DNA of 52,273 bases from Bigelowiella natans CCMP2755 (GCA_000320545.1 ADNK01000180.1:1-52273), one strand, 5' to 3'. Positions 1 through 13,293 are shown, counted from the stretch's first letter. Notes: a model not told the origin generated them from the sequence alone. Translations and numbers: made by a program.

Positions 1-20
1 GGGAGGGGGGGGGGATGTTT

Positions 21-61
<41 letters not shown>

Positions 62-149
62 TTGCCTCCTTGTCCCCTCTCATGTCATTGTCGTTCATGT
101 AGTTGTTGTTGTTGTTGTTGTTGTTATTCTCCTCCTCCTTCCTTATCAG
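1..149. repeat. GA microsatellite and pyrimidine-rich intron end
   Basis: The window opens with a G-rich run, then a (GA)n tract at about 24-58, then a (GTT)n stretch at about 101-125 and a pyrimidine tract ending in CAG at 147-149. This reads as the 3' part of an intron whose acceptor opens the first visible exon of the methyltransferase-like gene. I see no coding exon in it. Confidence 0.6.
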
Positions 150-281
150 AAGATAGTATAGGAACAGTGGAATACGTGTCGCTCGATCTCGAGAGTAGAT
201 GGGCTCCTTACGTGCGGCAGCTAGGCTACAAGTTCAGACAATGGGACATCAGCAAGTATGAGATGGATAGTGATGTACATA

Positions 282-334
<53 letters not shown>

Positions 335-1667
335 TATATGTGGATGAATAGATAGATAGAATAGATAGATAGATGATGACGTATTTGTGTATATTTTCAT
401 AAGTGCTTTCAAGAATGTGTTTGTGTGTGTGTGTGTGTCTTATCAGCGTATGGATATTCACTTACACATGTCTTCTAACGTACATCATATATGTTATGTG
501 ATAGTAGTTGTTCCAATGTAGTGCTACTATTAGCATTTATTCTCATTGGTATGCTATCGTAGTAAGTAATCATCATATCTTCATCATTATCTCTTCATCA
601 GGGGTTCCTTCATAGAGGATGCGAAGCTAGCTGTCATGGGAGACGAGCACTTAAAGAAAGAAATTGAGTTAACGGGGGGCGGTACAAGTGGAGGACCTGG
701 CAACGATGATGATAACAACAAGACGTTTCTTAAATCATCCTCTTTGACGAATGTTGAAGTGGATATTGTGATCATATCGTACGTATTCTACCATTACATG
801 AGGTCTGCAGCAAGTTACGACATGTTGGCTAGTTATCTCAAATCGCCAGTTTCATCAAAGAATGGAAGAGGCAAAGCGGTAACTCTTGGAACAACTGAAG
901 ATAAACGCACACACACACACATATACACATAAATCATCCCAAAACATGGTTAATTATTATTTTCTGGGATATCGACACATTATGTGAGCAGCGCTGATGC
1001 ATATTGGTAGAAGTAGCATCAATGCTGCTCATCTGAACTTTTACACATTACTTACACCATAAGTTTTGTTAAATAAATACAAATTATTTTAGATGCTCAT
1101 TTGTGCTTAGTGTGTGGTAGGTAATCGTGGCATGTATCATTTGTATTTCGAAATAATATTATGTGTGTAGAATCTGCATGGTTGATGTCTTCTTGGGTTG
1201 TTGTACGTTGCGTTGTTGGTTTTGCTGCTGCTATGGTGGGATGGGCCAATGGGGTGAGGCGATTTGTTGATGGTTATTTCATTGGAAGGAGAGAGAATGA
1301 TGACGATAATGATAATGAAGATGAAGACGAGGATGGTTCTAACTATAACCTATTATTATCATAAGGTCCTGATCAGCTCCCGTTTCGAGTATCTTGGCGA
1401 TGAGGTTCGTGCCCTTGAGTCCCGCGGCCTAAAAGTAGTGAAGTTGATCGATCAGGTAGTATGATGATGACTGAGACGGATAATCATCATCATCATCATC
1501 AAGTAGGAGCTAGTATGTTTGTGTACCATGCCACTCCACATACATTATACTCCTAAGACTATTTATTATATTAAAAAAATGTGATGTTCACAATTCTCAA
1601 AGGGCATGGGCACTGACGATCGGCAGCTTGTCGTTGTAGCTAAAGGGGGGCCGTTGGACAGCATCGA

Positions 1668-1702
<35 letters not shown>

Positions 1703-2758
1703 CGTCAAACCCCCCTTTTGGGCAACAGCAGAAGCACAAATCTGCTGCTTCATTTCCGAATGTTCCCTACGAAGAGCACAAGCCGAAAAGGATGATGAAG
1801 ATGCGGCAGAGAGGAAGAATGAGAGGTGGGGGATATAATAACCATCGCCCTCACCACCGGGCGAGGGGGGGTTATCATCATCGTCAAATAATAGAGAAAA
1901 GGAGGAACAACCACAAAGAAGGAGGCGAAATCGGAGGAAGCAGTAATAGGAGAGGAGAAGAGCGTTCCCACAAGGTATCTAGGAGATGCGAAAGTGATGG
2001 AGGTCGACGATGGTCCTCCTTCACTTCTAACACAAAATCTGGCGATCTCCGCAGCGCTGGTAATTCTCGTATTAATAATAGCAGTAGAAGCAGCAATCAC
2101 CGACCTTCTCGCGACAGTAATGAGTGGAACCGAAGATGGCGAGGGAAAGAAGATATAGCGAAGGACGACGAGTCATCCTTTAGAAAACAACGGGAAAGAG
2201 GATTCCACAGTAGTAGTAGAAGTAGTAACAAAGGAGACGCTGCTGATTCATCTGGAAAGTACCACCGGCGTCACGTAAATCATCATAATAATGAAAACGA
2301 CAGCGAGCGTCTCCATCGGCAGAAGTTAGAGAGATACAAAGAAACGTTCCGTCGAGTGCATGAAGAGGCTCTGGACGAGCTGTCCGCACTCCGGCGCCGG
2401 TCATCTGCTGCTGCCATTGACTGCAGGGCCACGCGTCCTCTCCACTATGTGCTGGAGTTGTACGATAAGTTCCGTCGTGAGGCCAGGGAGCCGGACATCA
2501 AAAAAGCGGTCGCAGTGTGCACTTGTTTGCCTGTTTGAAAGAGATTGGGAGTAATGATACTCATATTGAATATTTTACACGTGTAAATATAACGTTCAGG
2601 TGTGGTTGTGTGGAAGGCGTGGAGACAAGCTCATCAGAATGCTTAGTGAATGGATAAAGGATCTCAAAAATACAGATAATAAACCTATGGAAGCCGTTGC
2701 CTCAAGTGTTCGGGATAGGCTGTGCCAAATGAAGGCGATTTCGAGCAAAGTGTGGTAA
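150..2758 (+). CDS. Rossmann-fold methyltransferase-like protein, 5' end outside window
   Basis: Exons: 150-255, 602-878, 1366-1455, 1603-2514, 2600-2758 (stop TAA). Phases agree at every junction. The first three exons read like the second half of a class I methyltransferase or related Rossmann domain. They hold an acidic strand (VEYVSLDLESRW), a central strand (VDIVIISYVFYHYM) and late strands (AVLISSRFEYLG, LKVVKLIDQ, DDRQLVVVAKGG). The SAM-binding glycine loop would lie upstream, so the enzyme class is inferred. The fourth exon adds poly-Ser and a long Arg/Gly/Ser/His-rich basic stretch, suggesting nucleic-acid binding or nuclear location. The last ~120 residues are helical (ERYKETFRRVHEEALDEL, then GDKLIRMLSEWIKDL) and I do not recognise them. 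The donor at 256 (GTATGA) was preferred over 275 because only it keeps phase with exon 602. Confidence 0.62.
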
Positions 2759-4012
2759 TTCTGCGATGAAGAATAATACACCTGAGCTAGCAAGTTTGCA
2801 GTGACAAAGTTGAATCATGATCACGCGCGAAACCTTGAGATGAGAGTAAGTTTTGTGACACATGTTATAAGGACAAGTCACACGCCATGCATGGCGCAAT
2901 CAATAGTTGCGGTGAGTTGTTTTTTTTTCATGACGCAATTGGCTACGCGTATGCATCTACAATGTCACGTGTGTGTGCATGACCTAGATGACGAGCTTGT
3001 TGAAGTGATTAATTTTTGAAAATGTAGATGATCTTGTGTAGCTACATGCTAGCATGTGTGCAAATTGCGGCTACAGCACAGACTCCATGCCAGTGTGATT
3101 CATTTTTTCTGTGGTCATCCTGAGTCTGGCTAACTGTCAACACAAATTTGGATCAATTTGACACATCTAAACATGCATATGAGACAGATGCAATGATGTG
3201 ATCAAATCTTTTCAACAGTCATCGCTAGGCCGTGATGCAGCTGCACAGATCAATGGACAAGGCAATGCAATGTGAGGTCACGTGCGTGCACGTCCACACA
3301 CACACTGACAAAAGCAATGCCACAGCGCTGTGCATTGCTAGATTGGGACGACCGTTGAAAAAATGTGCGCAATCATCTCATCACACACCCACTAGCCCGT
3401 CCCACATGCACGTGGGGATGCACTTCCAGACGCATGCTGGCACGTGTGTGCGCGGGTGTGTGTGTGTGCATGTGTGTGCGTGTGTGCTGGTGTGCCAGTG
3501 GTGTGTGTGTGTGCAGTCATGCATCACAACATGTGCATGCTTGCACATGCTGTCTAGCACACAACTGTGTGGTCATCCATGCACTGATTGTTGCACAAGA
3601 ACACTTGTTCACTTTTGTCTCACACACGTCGCAAGTCAAACGATCTTGGTCTTGTCAATCAGCGATCAAGCCGATCTAGCGACCTGCAATGATCACCTCT
3701 GCGTGCAATCACCTCTCCGTGTGATCACCGTCGCAGAGCATGCATCAGGCACACATTCACTTTGAGCTTGGTTTCAGAATGGAGAAGATGTGGACTGCGT
3801 TGCATGAGCATGCATCCAGTCGAGATTGCACCTAGTTGAGCGGTCTGCAAAAATGAAGAGAGAAGGCAAAAGAAAAAATTGACAAAAAAAGAAGAGAGAA
3901 TTCCCTGGACATTTTGAGTACGACTAGGAAAAATTTTCTGGAAGATGCATTTTCTCAAAAAAAAGAGAAACGAGGAAAAAAAGTAGTAGAGACTCTAGTT
4001 TACGACTCGTAT
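2759..4012. other. Non-coding 3' gap with palindromic-word block
   Basis: No exon with family support is visible. From about 2830 to 3830 the sequence is dense in CATGCA, TGTGCA, ATGCAT and GCTAG words. It contains perfect palindromes at 2883-2896 (CGCCATGCATGGCG) and 3044-3057 (ACATGCTAGCATGT). A 177-codon open frame at 3232-3765 is Cys/His/Thr-rich, follows GTGTGC/CACACA repeats and matches nothing, so it is not called. The block ends near an A-rich stretch (about 3850-3985) just before the tRNA terminator. Confidence 0.6.
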
Positions 4013-4018
4013 AAAAAA
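4013..4018 (-). terminator. RNA polymerase III T-run terminator of tRNA-Ala
   Basis: On the minus strand a run of six T residues begins 3 nt after the discriminator base of the tRNA, the usual signal for Pol III release. Confidence 0.8.
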
Positions 4019-4020
4019 GG

Positions 4021-4093
4021 TGGAGAAGCCAGGTATCGATCCCGGTACCTCGTGCATGCTAAGCACGCGCGCTACCATTTGTGCCACTTCCCC
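4021..4093 (-). tRNA. tRNA-Ala (anticodon AGC)
   Basis: The 73-nt cloverleaf reads 5' GGGGAAG ... CTTCTCC A 3' on the minus strand. The acceptor stem pairs fully and includes G3-U70, the conserved alanine identity pair. The anticodon stem CGTGC/GCACG encloses loop TTAGCAT, giving anticodon AGC. The T arm CCGGG/CCTGG encloses ATCGATA, with the A54 often seen in eukaryotic tRNA-Ala. The D stem has one A-C mismatch (GCAC/GCGC). There is no intron and no encoded CCA. A T6 terminator follows. Confidence 0.93.
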
Positions 4094-4794
4094 ACAGTTG
4101 GTGTTCTGATACTTGGAGCTAAGAATACTGATAGACTATATCATTACATATTTGCAGGGGCTTTCTTCGAAATTCAATTGATCTGATGAGAAACCGAAAA
4201 ATAAAATTGGTCAGGAATGCATGTACAGGTATGCTGGATCTATCGCCCGTAACAACACTTTCATGAATGAACAGGGGATAAACACTGAATCCGTCTTAAG
4301 TTTAAACATGTCGTCATGTGTTTTGCCTGTTTTTGTCCATACCCAGTTCGTTTAACGGAATGCCGTTCTTAGACACATAGAACAAATATAGGATAGAGGC
4401 TATAATTACTGAACGACAACCGATAAATTATGTCGCTTAAAATTGTCTCAAATACATCATCCTCGCAATTTTTTGGGCGTAAGTGCTCATGAGCGAGCCC
4501 CCCCCTTGACAGGGAACAGCCGCATTAGGGATAGCCTAGAATTCAAATATTGTTCTGGAGCAAGAAAAACGGAGGTCAGTAGAAACCAGGGAAAAAAATT
4601 AAACAAATGAATAAAGTTAGACGACAGATCATTGTCATGAGGGAAAATCTTCAAATCTGATTGAGGAGGAAGTGACCAAAGCGAATAGAAGACACATGAC
4701 TAATGGCTGATACATATTGTCAGGAGGAGGGAGGGAGGAGGGATCATTAAAAGGTTGGAAGCGAAAGAGCGCTACTGCCTGATTCTGAGATAAT
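4094..4794. promoter_or_regulatory. Upstream region shared by tRNA-Ala and the TFIIB-like gene
   Basis: About 700 nt with no coding signal, between the 5' end of the minus-strand tRNA and the ATG of the TFIIB-like gene. It lacks palindromic-word clusters and long microsatellites apart from a GGAGG-rich stretch near 4722-4742. No specific promoter element could be assigned. Confidence 0.4.
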
Positions 4795-5070
4795 ATGGAC
4801 CAACCTTTCTTCAAACGATGCTTGTCTTGTCACAGGAGCGAGATTAAGAATGTGTAAGAAGTCAATTTACCACGAAATGTTTCACCTCTTTGAGGAACAT
4901 CTTCTCAAATCTACCCCTCGACATCTTCTCCTATGCCTTCTCTCTCTCTATCGCGCGCGCGCGTGTGTGCGTCTGTCTCGCCACAAAATTATATCTGGCA
5001 TCAGATGTGTGTGACGGCACATGAATTTACATACACATACACCATATACCATAAATTAAATATATATATT

Positions 5071-5148
<78 letters not shown>

Positions 5149-6200
5149 CTGTGCGATGGTGTTAGTGTTTAATTTTGATTATTGATTTAATTGGGTAGTA
5201 TATATATAAGTATCCGACATAGTGCTGCCTATCTTACTTACTTACTTACTACGTTCCTAGGCGAGACCCTGTCAAGGGGAACTGGCAGGAATGTGCCTTC
5301 TGCCATCAGGTGGTTGAAGAGCGACAACCGAAATTGAAGCACACGACATTTTCGGTGTATCGCTGGAAGCCGTTTGCACAGAGTGAAGGAGTCAATGAAG
5401 CTTCCTCATTAGGAGAACAACTATCCTCCTCCGAGTCTACCAAAATAACATCTCAAAGTGCCAAGCATCTTGACGATGATTTTGATACTTGCTTCTCAAT
5501 TATGCCAAGTGATTTCTACTCTATCGATCTGGCATTCTCAAGGTGCGGATGATTGCATAATTTATCTTCCCCTTTCTCATATGCACTATCGTATTATATC
5601 ACGTTTATATATGTTGGGTACTACCTTAGGAGCATTCCAGGTGATGTCATTGAATTGCAGAAGTTAGTTGGGGACTATTTCTCCCCGAACGGAGGACAGC
5701 AAAACGATAACATTATGATTGGATATGTGACTATCAAAGAACTATGCACCACTTTTGGCACCCCGCTACGGAGTACAAAGGCTGTGCATTTGTTCTTACG
5801 GTGTGTTTCATCGTCAATTCAAGACCAACTCACAAATTTCGAGGCTCTTGCAGTCGCCTCTTATGCTGTAGTAGAGTGTGAGGAGTATCAAGATATGGCT
5901 GAGAAGGTTCACACCACTCCTCCCGCCGCTGTGAGTGCTACTACTAATAGTACTACTACTACTACTACTAGTAGTAGTAGTAGCGCAACCACCAAATGTG
6001 GGGGAGATCCTCCCCCCCCCCCCCCTCCCCTTTCTTCTCAACGTGGTAACGAGGAGCACACTGCTGTAATTGGTAGTAGCCTTAAACCAAGAGAAAGACG
6101 TTCAGAGATACCACCTTCCTCCTCCTCCTCCTCCTCCTCAATATCAGTTCCAGCATCTAGTTCTCATACAAGCAACTTCTACCTAAATCAAACACAACAA

Positions 6201-6237
<37 letters not shown>

Positions 6238-6790
6238 GACAGGGAGGCATGCAACCACCACCACCATCACCACCACCACCACCTCCTCCACAATCTTCCC
6301 GTCATCATCATCACATCTCACTACTACCATCAACGGATACCAAACGTAGTATGATGATGCGTGTAACTTGGGCGGCTGTGATGGCAGAGGCCAAGCGCAA
6401 AACTACGAAGAATGCGAACATATCAGAATCCGAAATCCAGAAACACATTGGCATGATTCGTAATGTGCTTAATAACGAGCCTGTCGTAGTCGAAGCATTG
6501 CGAAAATCCATGTCAAAATACTTTAAAGATCTTTCTCTCGAGAAGGATACCGCCACGCTCGCCGCCCATATTGGAAATCAAGCGGTGAAGCGCCATCTTT
6601 GTTATCGTAGAAACAGGTGAGGAGGAGGAGGAGGAGGAGGAGGAGGAGGAGCAGAGTCACCAATTAGTGTTGTTATCGACTATGTCAGCAGGCAGCTAGT
6701 AGCAGCATTTTGGATGATGCGTTTCATTTTAGATATCATCAGCATCATCATCATCATCATTCTTTTATGACTATTGTTAGGAAGTAGCTC

Positions 6791-6828
<38 letters not shown>

Positions 6829-7630
6829 ACTCGAGCAATCCTTTATTCTTATGGTCAAACGTAGTAGTAGTAACCCCTTTTTCTCGGTATTTGGTCCTCC
6901 AATTTTGATCATTCTTTATCTATTTACTGCTTCCTCTATATTCTCCCCCATAGCATTCCTCCTCCATCATCCTACTAACTTAGTACCTACTTCTACTACT
7001 ACTATTTACTACAAACAACACAGCTCGAGCCTCTCTGCAGCTTCGGTATACCTTGCATGCCAGTTGCAAGGTATGAGGACCACGCAAAACAGCTTTTGTA
7101 AGATTGTCGGACTCACGGAGGTAACGTTACGGAAAGTCTACAAGGAGCTCAAGAACCACTGGCCGCAGCTAGTTCCTGATAACTACAAGCCTTTTAGGGT
7201 CCCAAATGGATTGAAGGCACCCCTTAGTCACCAACGCCCTCCACCCCCCCCTCCCCCCAAGCGCTCGACGTCTACCCAACAGCAGCCTACTATAATCTCT
7301 TCGGGGGCACCATCATCATCATCATCATCGTCGTCGTCTTCTTCTATATCAGGAGTTAACGCTTATCATCATCATAGATCTCAATTATCATCCATGGTGG
7401 GTTCTGCTTCAGTCTCTCCTGCTGCATCATCATCATCCAATGTATGTACTTGTCACATCAACTTATTTGATTTCGTACTACAACAATGGCATTTGTAGTG
7501 TACATGTGTGGGGAGGACGGCTTAGTTTATACGTCGCTCACCGCTCAAAAACTTATGTTGATGTCGTTTTGTCTAGGGAGTGAGAGTGTGTGTGTGTGTG
7601 TGTGTGTGTCTTTCTCTATCCGTTGCCATC

Positions 7631-7676
<46 letters not shown>

Positions 7677-8248
7677 AACAGGGTGGAGCTGGTCCTTTGC
7701 CACCCCGTACACGCCCCACCCATTACGGTTGGAAGGAAAGCACACAGCGGCAGCAGCAACAACAACAACAACGGAAGGTGGTTTTGGTTGCTAGCAAGGG
7801 CTATGACCTTGTAGATGGTCTTCAAGACTTTCAAGTTCCGAAGCAATACACGAGTGATGGTAGGGATATATGGGCCAAGGAAGAAGGAGGAGGAGGAAGA
7901 AGAATAAGTGATGCTGCAGTCGAGCTGCTACAGGAGTATCCGCGACCTAAGGAAGTATATGCTGCTCTATCAGCTCAATGTAGTGGTAGTAGTAGTAGTA
8001 GTAGTAGTAGTAAGGGAATGATAAGCCGGCATAACAACGTCACTGTGGTCTCCAACAAGACGGTGCAGCAGATGCAAAAGAATACTACTAGTACCTTCCC
8101 GCCGCATCCTCCGCCTAAGGAGCTTGTTGTTACAACGCCAGGGACAACAAGAAAACTCGTCACTACGCTCGAAACAAACCTCATTCAGCAATTCGATTCC
8201 TTTGGAAACAACATCAGAGAGCCGAATAAAAGAGAGAATAATATGTAA
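4795..8248 (+). CDS. TFIIB-like general transcription factor with large low-complexity inserts
   Basis: Exons: 4795-4853, 5261-5542, 5630-6616, 7024-7441, 7682-8248; 770 codons plus stop, phase-consistent. TFIIB bridges TBP-bound promoter DNA and Pol II in the nucleus. An N-terminal zinc ribbon is split by intron 1: CLSC at residues 9-12 and CAFCHQVVEE at 31-40. A first cyclin-like repeat follows (IKELCTTFGTPLRSTKAVH, about 150-205). A ~140-residue insert holds poly-Thr, poly-Ser, poly-Pro and poly-Gln runs. The second repeat runs about 360-500, with SLSAASVYLACQLQG and TEVTLRKVYKEL, the most diagnostic TFIIB match. After PQLVPDNY comes an unrecognised ~270-residue Pro/Ser/Gln-rich tail. Typical TFIIB is about 300-350 residues. 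Single zinc ribbon plus two cyclin folds fits TFIIB best; a Brf-type paralogue is possible. A GTAAGG donor overlaps the stop codon, so a further 3' exon cannot be excluded. Confidence 0.82.
5079..5147. repeat. Compound (AT)n-(GT)n microsatellite in TFIIB intron 1
   Basis: About 34 nt of TA repeat run directly into about 34 nt of GT repeat, inside the intron that splits the zinc ribbon. Confidence 0.95.
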
Positions 8249-9459
8249 GGACTACTTGGATAAAATTTCCCTCATCGCCAAGGTCATTTATCGTCAGTTA
8301 TTGTTGATGGTATGAACCAGGTTCAAAGGCAAATCATATGAATGTACATTATATTCTAGTTTCATGTGTATTATCATTTTCATTACATTTATCGTCTTTT
8401 ATTGCCACATTCCTAGAGGAAGGTGTGGCAAATTACGTTGAGTAACTGACAGTGTGAACATTAATCTTGTTCTTAAGAAGTGAACTACTATCACACTTGT
8501 TACCTACCATTGGTTTCGATGTTGGAACATTGCATGCATATCTGCTGTTTTGCGAGTGATACGGCACGATGATGTCGTACATGCATAGCTAGATAGTCAA
8601 GAGCACGCAGGCTAGCAGGCACCGTTTCGAATTGTGTATCTAGATGTACATACAGGCATGATCATAATGAGCGACATCCGCGTCACAAAAAGTAAATGGT
8701 CATGTGCGCAACGTAGTTGTGCTAGCTAGCGTCATCTAGTCATCGGACTCCAGCACCGCCGCGCGCGCAAGCTAGCAAGACCGCAGCGCACAGCTCAAGC
8801 TAGAGCTAAACACCGCATGAGGTAGCAACATGGCTAGCAGATAGCGCAGCACGGCTAGCCGGGAGTGCAGTGCACATCTCAGATGTCTCAGAAACGAGCG
8901 TTCATTGTGTTGTGATAACTACAAACCTTGCTTACTAGCTTATTTCGCATCATGCTAGCATGTCGCTATCTAGCTATGTCTAGATGTGCATGTGGCTGAC
9001 ATCATGCTAGATCACTGTCGCTAGCTGTGTGTGCATTCATCGTAGCATCATGAACTATGGCAGTCTAGTAGTGAAGCCAGGTGAGCCAAATGTGCATAGC
9101 AATCGATGTCTAGATGTGCCTGCTAGCTATAGCTACCATGCGTTTGCATTATTACTACATACTGCCGCGAATGTATAATGATGGCATTGCAACAAGCAAG
9201 GTAACAAAGCATTGCAGAGTAGTAATCAGACGAAATAAGCAAGCTGCGAGTGCGTGCGTGAACGTCAAACAATCTATAAATCATGTTAGCTATTTCTGCT
9301 ACTTAGCAGGAATAAACGGGATATAGCATAATCTATTTACTATTGTCGTACATGGAGTGGCTATTTCAAAAGGAATCAACCTTTATAACATTTGGAGAGC
9401 TGTAGGAATCGCTCCAGATTAGCTCTTCCTCTTCGCCAATCTGTTAAGTTTATACATCC
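8249..9459. other. Convergent gap with palindromic-word block
   Basis: Non-coding gap between the 3' ends of the TFIIB-like gene (+) and Obg (-). From about 8520 to 9130 it is dense in GCTAGC, TCTAG, CATGC and GCGC words, with almost no microsatellite. The exact 12-mer palindrome CATGCTAGCATG lies at 8951-8962; the same 12-mer recurs at 3045-3056 and 42136-42147. The flanks (8249-8500 and 9300-9459) are AT-richer and probably hold the two 3' UTRs. Confidence 0.65.
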
Positions 9460-12400
9460 TCATTCGTAGAAAGAATGGTCAGGGCAAAATGTGGTCACCA
9501 TCACAAGATCGCCTTCCTTAACACCAGCCTTTTTCAACGCTTTGTAAATCTGTAATAATATAAATAAATTTTATGCGAAATTGGTTCATCACTAATATGT
9601 TAGCATTACCCCCATTGCCCGCATAACAGTTTCGAAGCGCTCCACAGCGTCTCTGTTTATAAACACATATTGTCTTCTGAATCATCATAAAAATGTTGGT
9701 TGATCTTCGACCTGTACTCCCATTTTGTCATTTGTGCTAGCTTTTCAATCTTTGGGCTCGAAATCTGACAGCAGGAGAACCATTGTATCGTACTATGATC
9801 ATCCTTTTTGTCAAGAAACGAATAAGACTACACATCATCATTATTATCACCTTGTAAATCTTGCTGTCTAGCTGGTCAATCTGGTACGTAGGAACGACCT
9901 GAAATTACGAAGAAGCAACATACTCAAAATAGGTGTCAAAATAACCAAAGAAAAGAATCTAATTACTGTAGTCTGGGTTCTTTTCTTCTGTTGCTGTTTC
10001 TTCGAAACCTTGCCTTTGTTTCAGGAATAAAATGAATGAGGACATTCTCAAAGGCGATGCCTTGCAAAATACCTTGCGCCTCTGCGATCTCTTCTTGTAT
10101 TTTCTCCCGATTTCGCTCTTTTGTATCTTCCTCTATCATTCTAATATAAGCCAAATATGATAATAATGCTCAAGTTACCAATGTATCACTACCATTTAGA
10201 GAAATGATGATGACTCAAAAGTAAAGAAGACCGTTGGATAAGAGTGTTCGTATCACTGGATCGACCTATTATTCAAAGTAGACGACAACATCATGCGTGG
10301 TAGTATTATTATTACGGATTGTTGTTCAAATATGAGATCTGCTGTTTAGTAAATATTGAATCACCACCACCACCACCACGAGCAGCACCTTGTGCAGCAG
10401 TGAGTGACATCACAGGCATTCCTAGATTCTCAAAATGAGCTTTTATCTCGGGCCACTTATCTTGTGCTTCGGGGAGATCCATCTTGTTATAAACCTAGAC
10501 AGGTAGTGGGAATAGTAGTAGTGAGAAGAAAGTAATTAGGCTATTTTGCTGGTGCTGCTGCATTATTAAATGACTACTGACGAATAGTTTGTTGATGCAA
10601 CAATAACCTACCACGATTTGGGGTTTTGCTAGCATTCCAGGACTTGGATGATTGGACAATGACGCAAATAATAAGTAAGCAATTAGTACAATGATCATAT
10701 GCTGACAAATAGTTAATGGCATACGAGTAAATAGACTGATATATTATTCCTAACTAGTAATATGGTAATAGTACTAGTAAATACACCTAAAGAGTTCCAA
10801 CTCCTGCTGGATGGCTTGGTAGTCGTACAAGGGATCGGGACGATCTCCACTCAATAGATGAATGATGACTCGACATCTATCACAATAATAATCATAATCA
10901 TCATCATCATCATCAGAGAGCGTCATTTACTTAATCATCACTCGAAACAATGGTGGCAACTATGGTGATAATTTGGATGACTACTGTTTCTAGACATATT
11001 TAAAAAAAATAAATAAACAATGATAGCAAATAACACATTAGATACGGTAAAAACCCTAAGCAATCAAATAGAAACCGTCGCTCACTCCTTCTTCCTTCTC
11101 TTCCTCCTCGTCCTACTACTACTATTACTATTGTTGCTCTACTTCTACTTCTATCACGACAAACCACCTCTCCACGTGTCTTAAGAACTCAATTCCTAAT
11201 CCCTTGCCTTGATGTGCTCCTTCTAACAATCCTATTTAATGAATGAATGTAGTACATGATGCTGATTCCATTCTTAAATTAAGGATCGAAGACAACATAT
11301 CAGCATCGTATATTATTTAGTGCAAGCAAAAATCAGTAACCTGGAATATCTGCCACGACGATAGATTTGTAGCTGTTCAAACCAAGAACCATATTGGTGG
11401 ACAAACACAGTGAGATATATACAACCCGTCGTTGTCACACATAACAACAAAATCAACTATTATTTTTTAAGTTGTTCGAATAATTGTTCTTTGTGCTTTT
11501 ACTACTCACTCGTGACGGCATACACCAAGATTTGGTGCAAGAGTCGTGAAAGGATACGCTCCAACCTAGTAACAATTAGTATAATAGTCAGAATCAATCA
11601 TGACAAGTAGTATGTGTTTACATTAAAGAAAATATGGAGAAGAACACAGGTGGAAGAAGAGGGTGATTATAGGAAGTATCAGGTATGCGACAACGACGAT
11701 ATGAAAAATTACTAGTAGTACTATAAAACAAAGATATATTATTACTTTTGTTTGTGCTCTTCCGTCTGTCATTGCGTTGAGGAGAGTTGATTTCCCTGCA
11801 CTAGGAACTAGAAGAAGATGATGTAGTAGCAGCAAATAAGAAGGTGCTAATAATAAATAAGACTATAGCAGTAGTAGTAGTGGCGGTGGAAGTGGTAGTA
11901 GTAGTACGTAAACAGCATTTAAGGGACAACATGAAGGATAAATGGATGGATGGATAGATGGAAATGATCCCTGACTATCAACAATTCAAATCGTTCATTT
12001 AGTTAATTACTTACCTCCAACGATGCCGACATCTGCAACAAGTTTCAGCTCAAGAAGGAGCCATTGCTCCTTGCCCTTTTCTCCAGCTTCGGCGTATCTT
12101 TTTTAACATCACACGTGTCGTCGTCGTAAATGATAAGACGCCACAAGTGAAGAATATATAACGATGCATGCATAACATAGCACTGCCCTCTCATGTCATT
12201 ACTACAATTATAATAGGATCATCATCATCATCATCATCTGCAGCAGATAGTACCAGACGTCGTATTGTTATCATAATCATTTGGATGCTATATAGTTTTA
12301 AATAAATCGCACTTCAATTTTTCTTATCACATGCAGGACATCGATGTGAGTTCATTCCTTCTTCTTCTTCTATGTTGCTGCAACTAGAAGCTCATCCGTG

Positions 12401-13293
12401 CACTTACTCTGTAAATATCCCTTTTACTGGTTTAAGAACATGGTTTCCAAGACCTGGTTTATCGTCATTATTATCTATCATCTATTATCATCGAGTACAG
12501 AGAGGAGAGAGAGAGAGAGATAAAGATGCCCTACTACGTAAATTAGTAGCATCTACAGCAGAACGACGACGACGACGACGATGATGATGATGATGATGAC
12601 GATGATGACGATGATGATGATGATGATGACGATGATGATGACGACGACGATGATGATGATGATGATGATGACGATGATGATGATGACGATGATGATGATG
12701 ATGACGATGATGATGATTATGATGATGATGATTACAACGACGACGACAGCACAATAACAACATGCCTACTCCGCCTCCTCCTCCTCCTACTACTACAGAT
12801 GGATTGAACATATTCAAGAGGGAGACCTCCATCTCCGCCTTTTGCTACGAGCATTGTGTCGCCATTCTCTGATTATTTCCATTTAACAATTTTGAATCAT
12901 CATAAAGTAGTAATTCATTCATTCTCCATTGTCGAATTTGTTCTCTCCCCTCCCTACCCCCCTCCCTCTTGTTGTTTGTCGTTCAAACACATTACTCTTC
13001 TTACACAGCTATGGATGTAGTATTTGATAGTTGTTGATCATATAATAGTTGTAATGCACACTAATACGGAATCATCATCATCATCATCATCATCTTTTGG
13101 TTCGTCTTTTCTGGTCTACTACAATGCGGTATCCGGCTGCTGGTGCTGCTGCTACAACGACAACAACAATAGCCTACTAGCAGTTGTAGAGTAGTATTAC
13201 CAACTAGGTCTCCTAACATCTCCCCTCGTTGATCAGGATGATACTGATCTGCTGCATACACTAGGGTGCCTGGAGGTACCTAATTTGAGATTG

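Noticed and set aside
3232-3765. 177-codon open frame on plus
   Set aside because: It lies in a palindromic-word block, is Cys/His/Thr/Val-rich because of GTGTGC/CACACA repeats, and matches no family I know. No splice partner is evident.
12488-12832. Poly-His/Arg frame on minus
   Set aside because: It is a GAT/GAC triplet array read in frame inside an Obg intron; the flanking Obg exons splice across it with correct phase.
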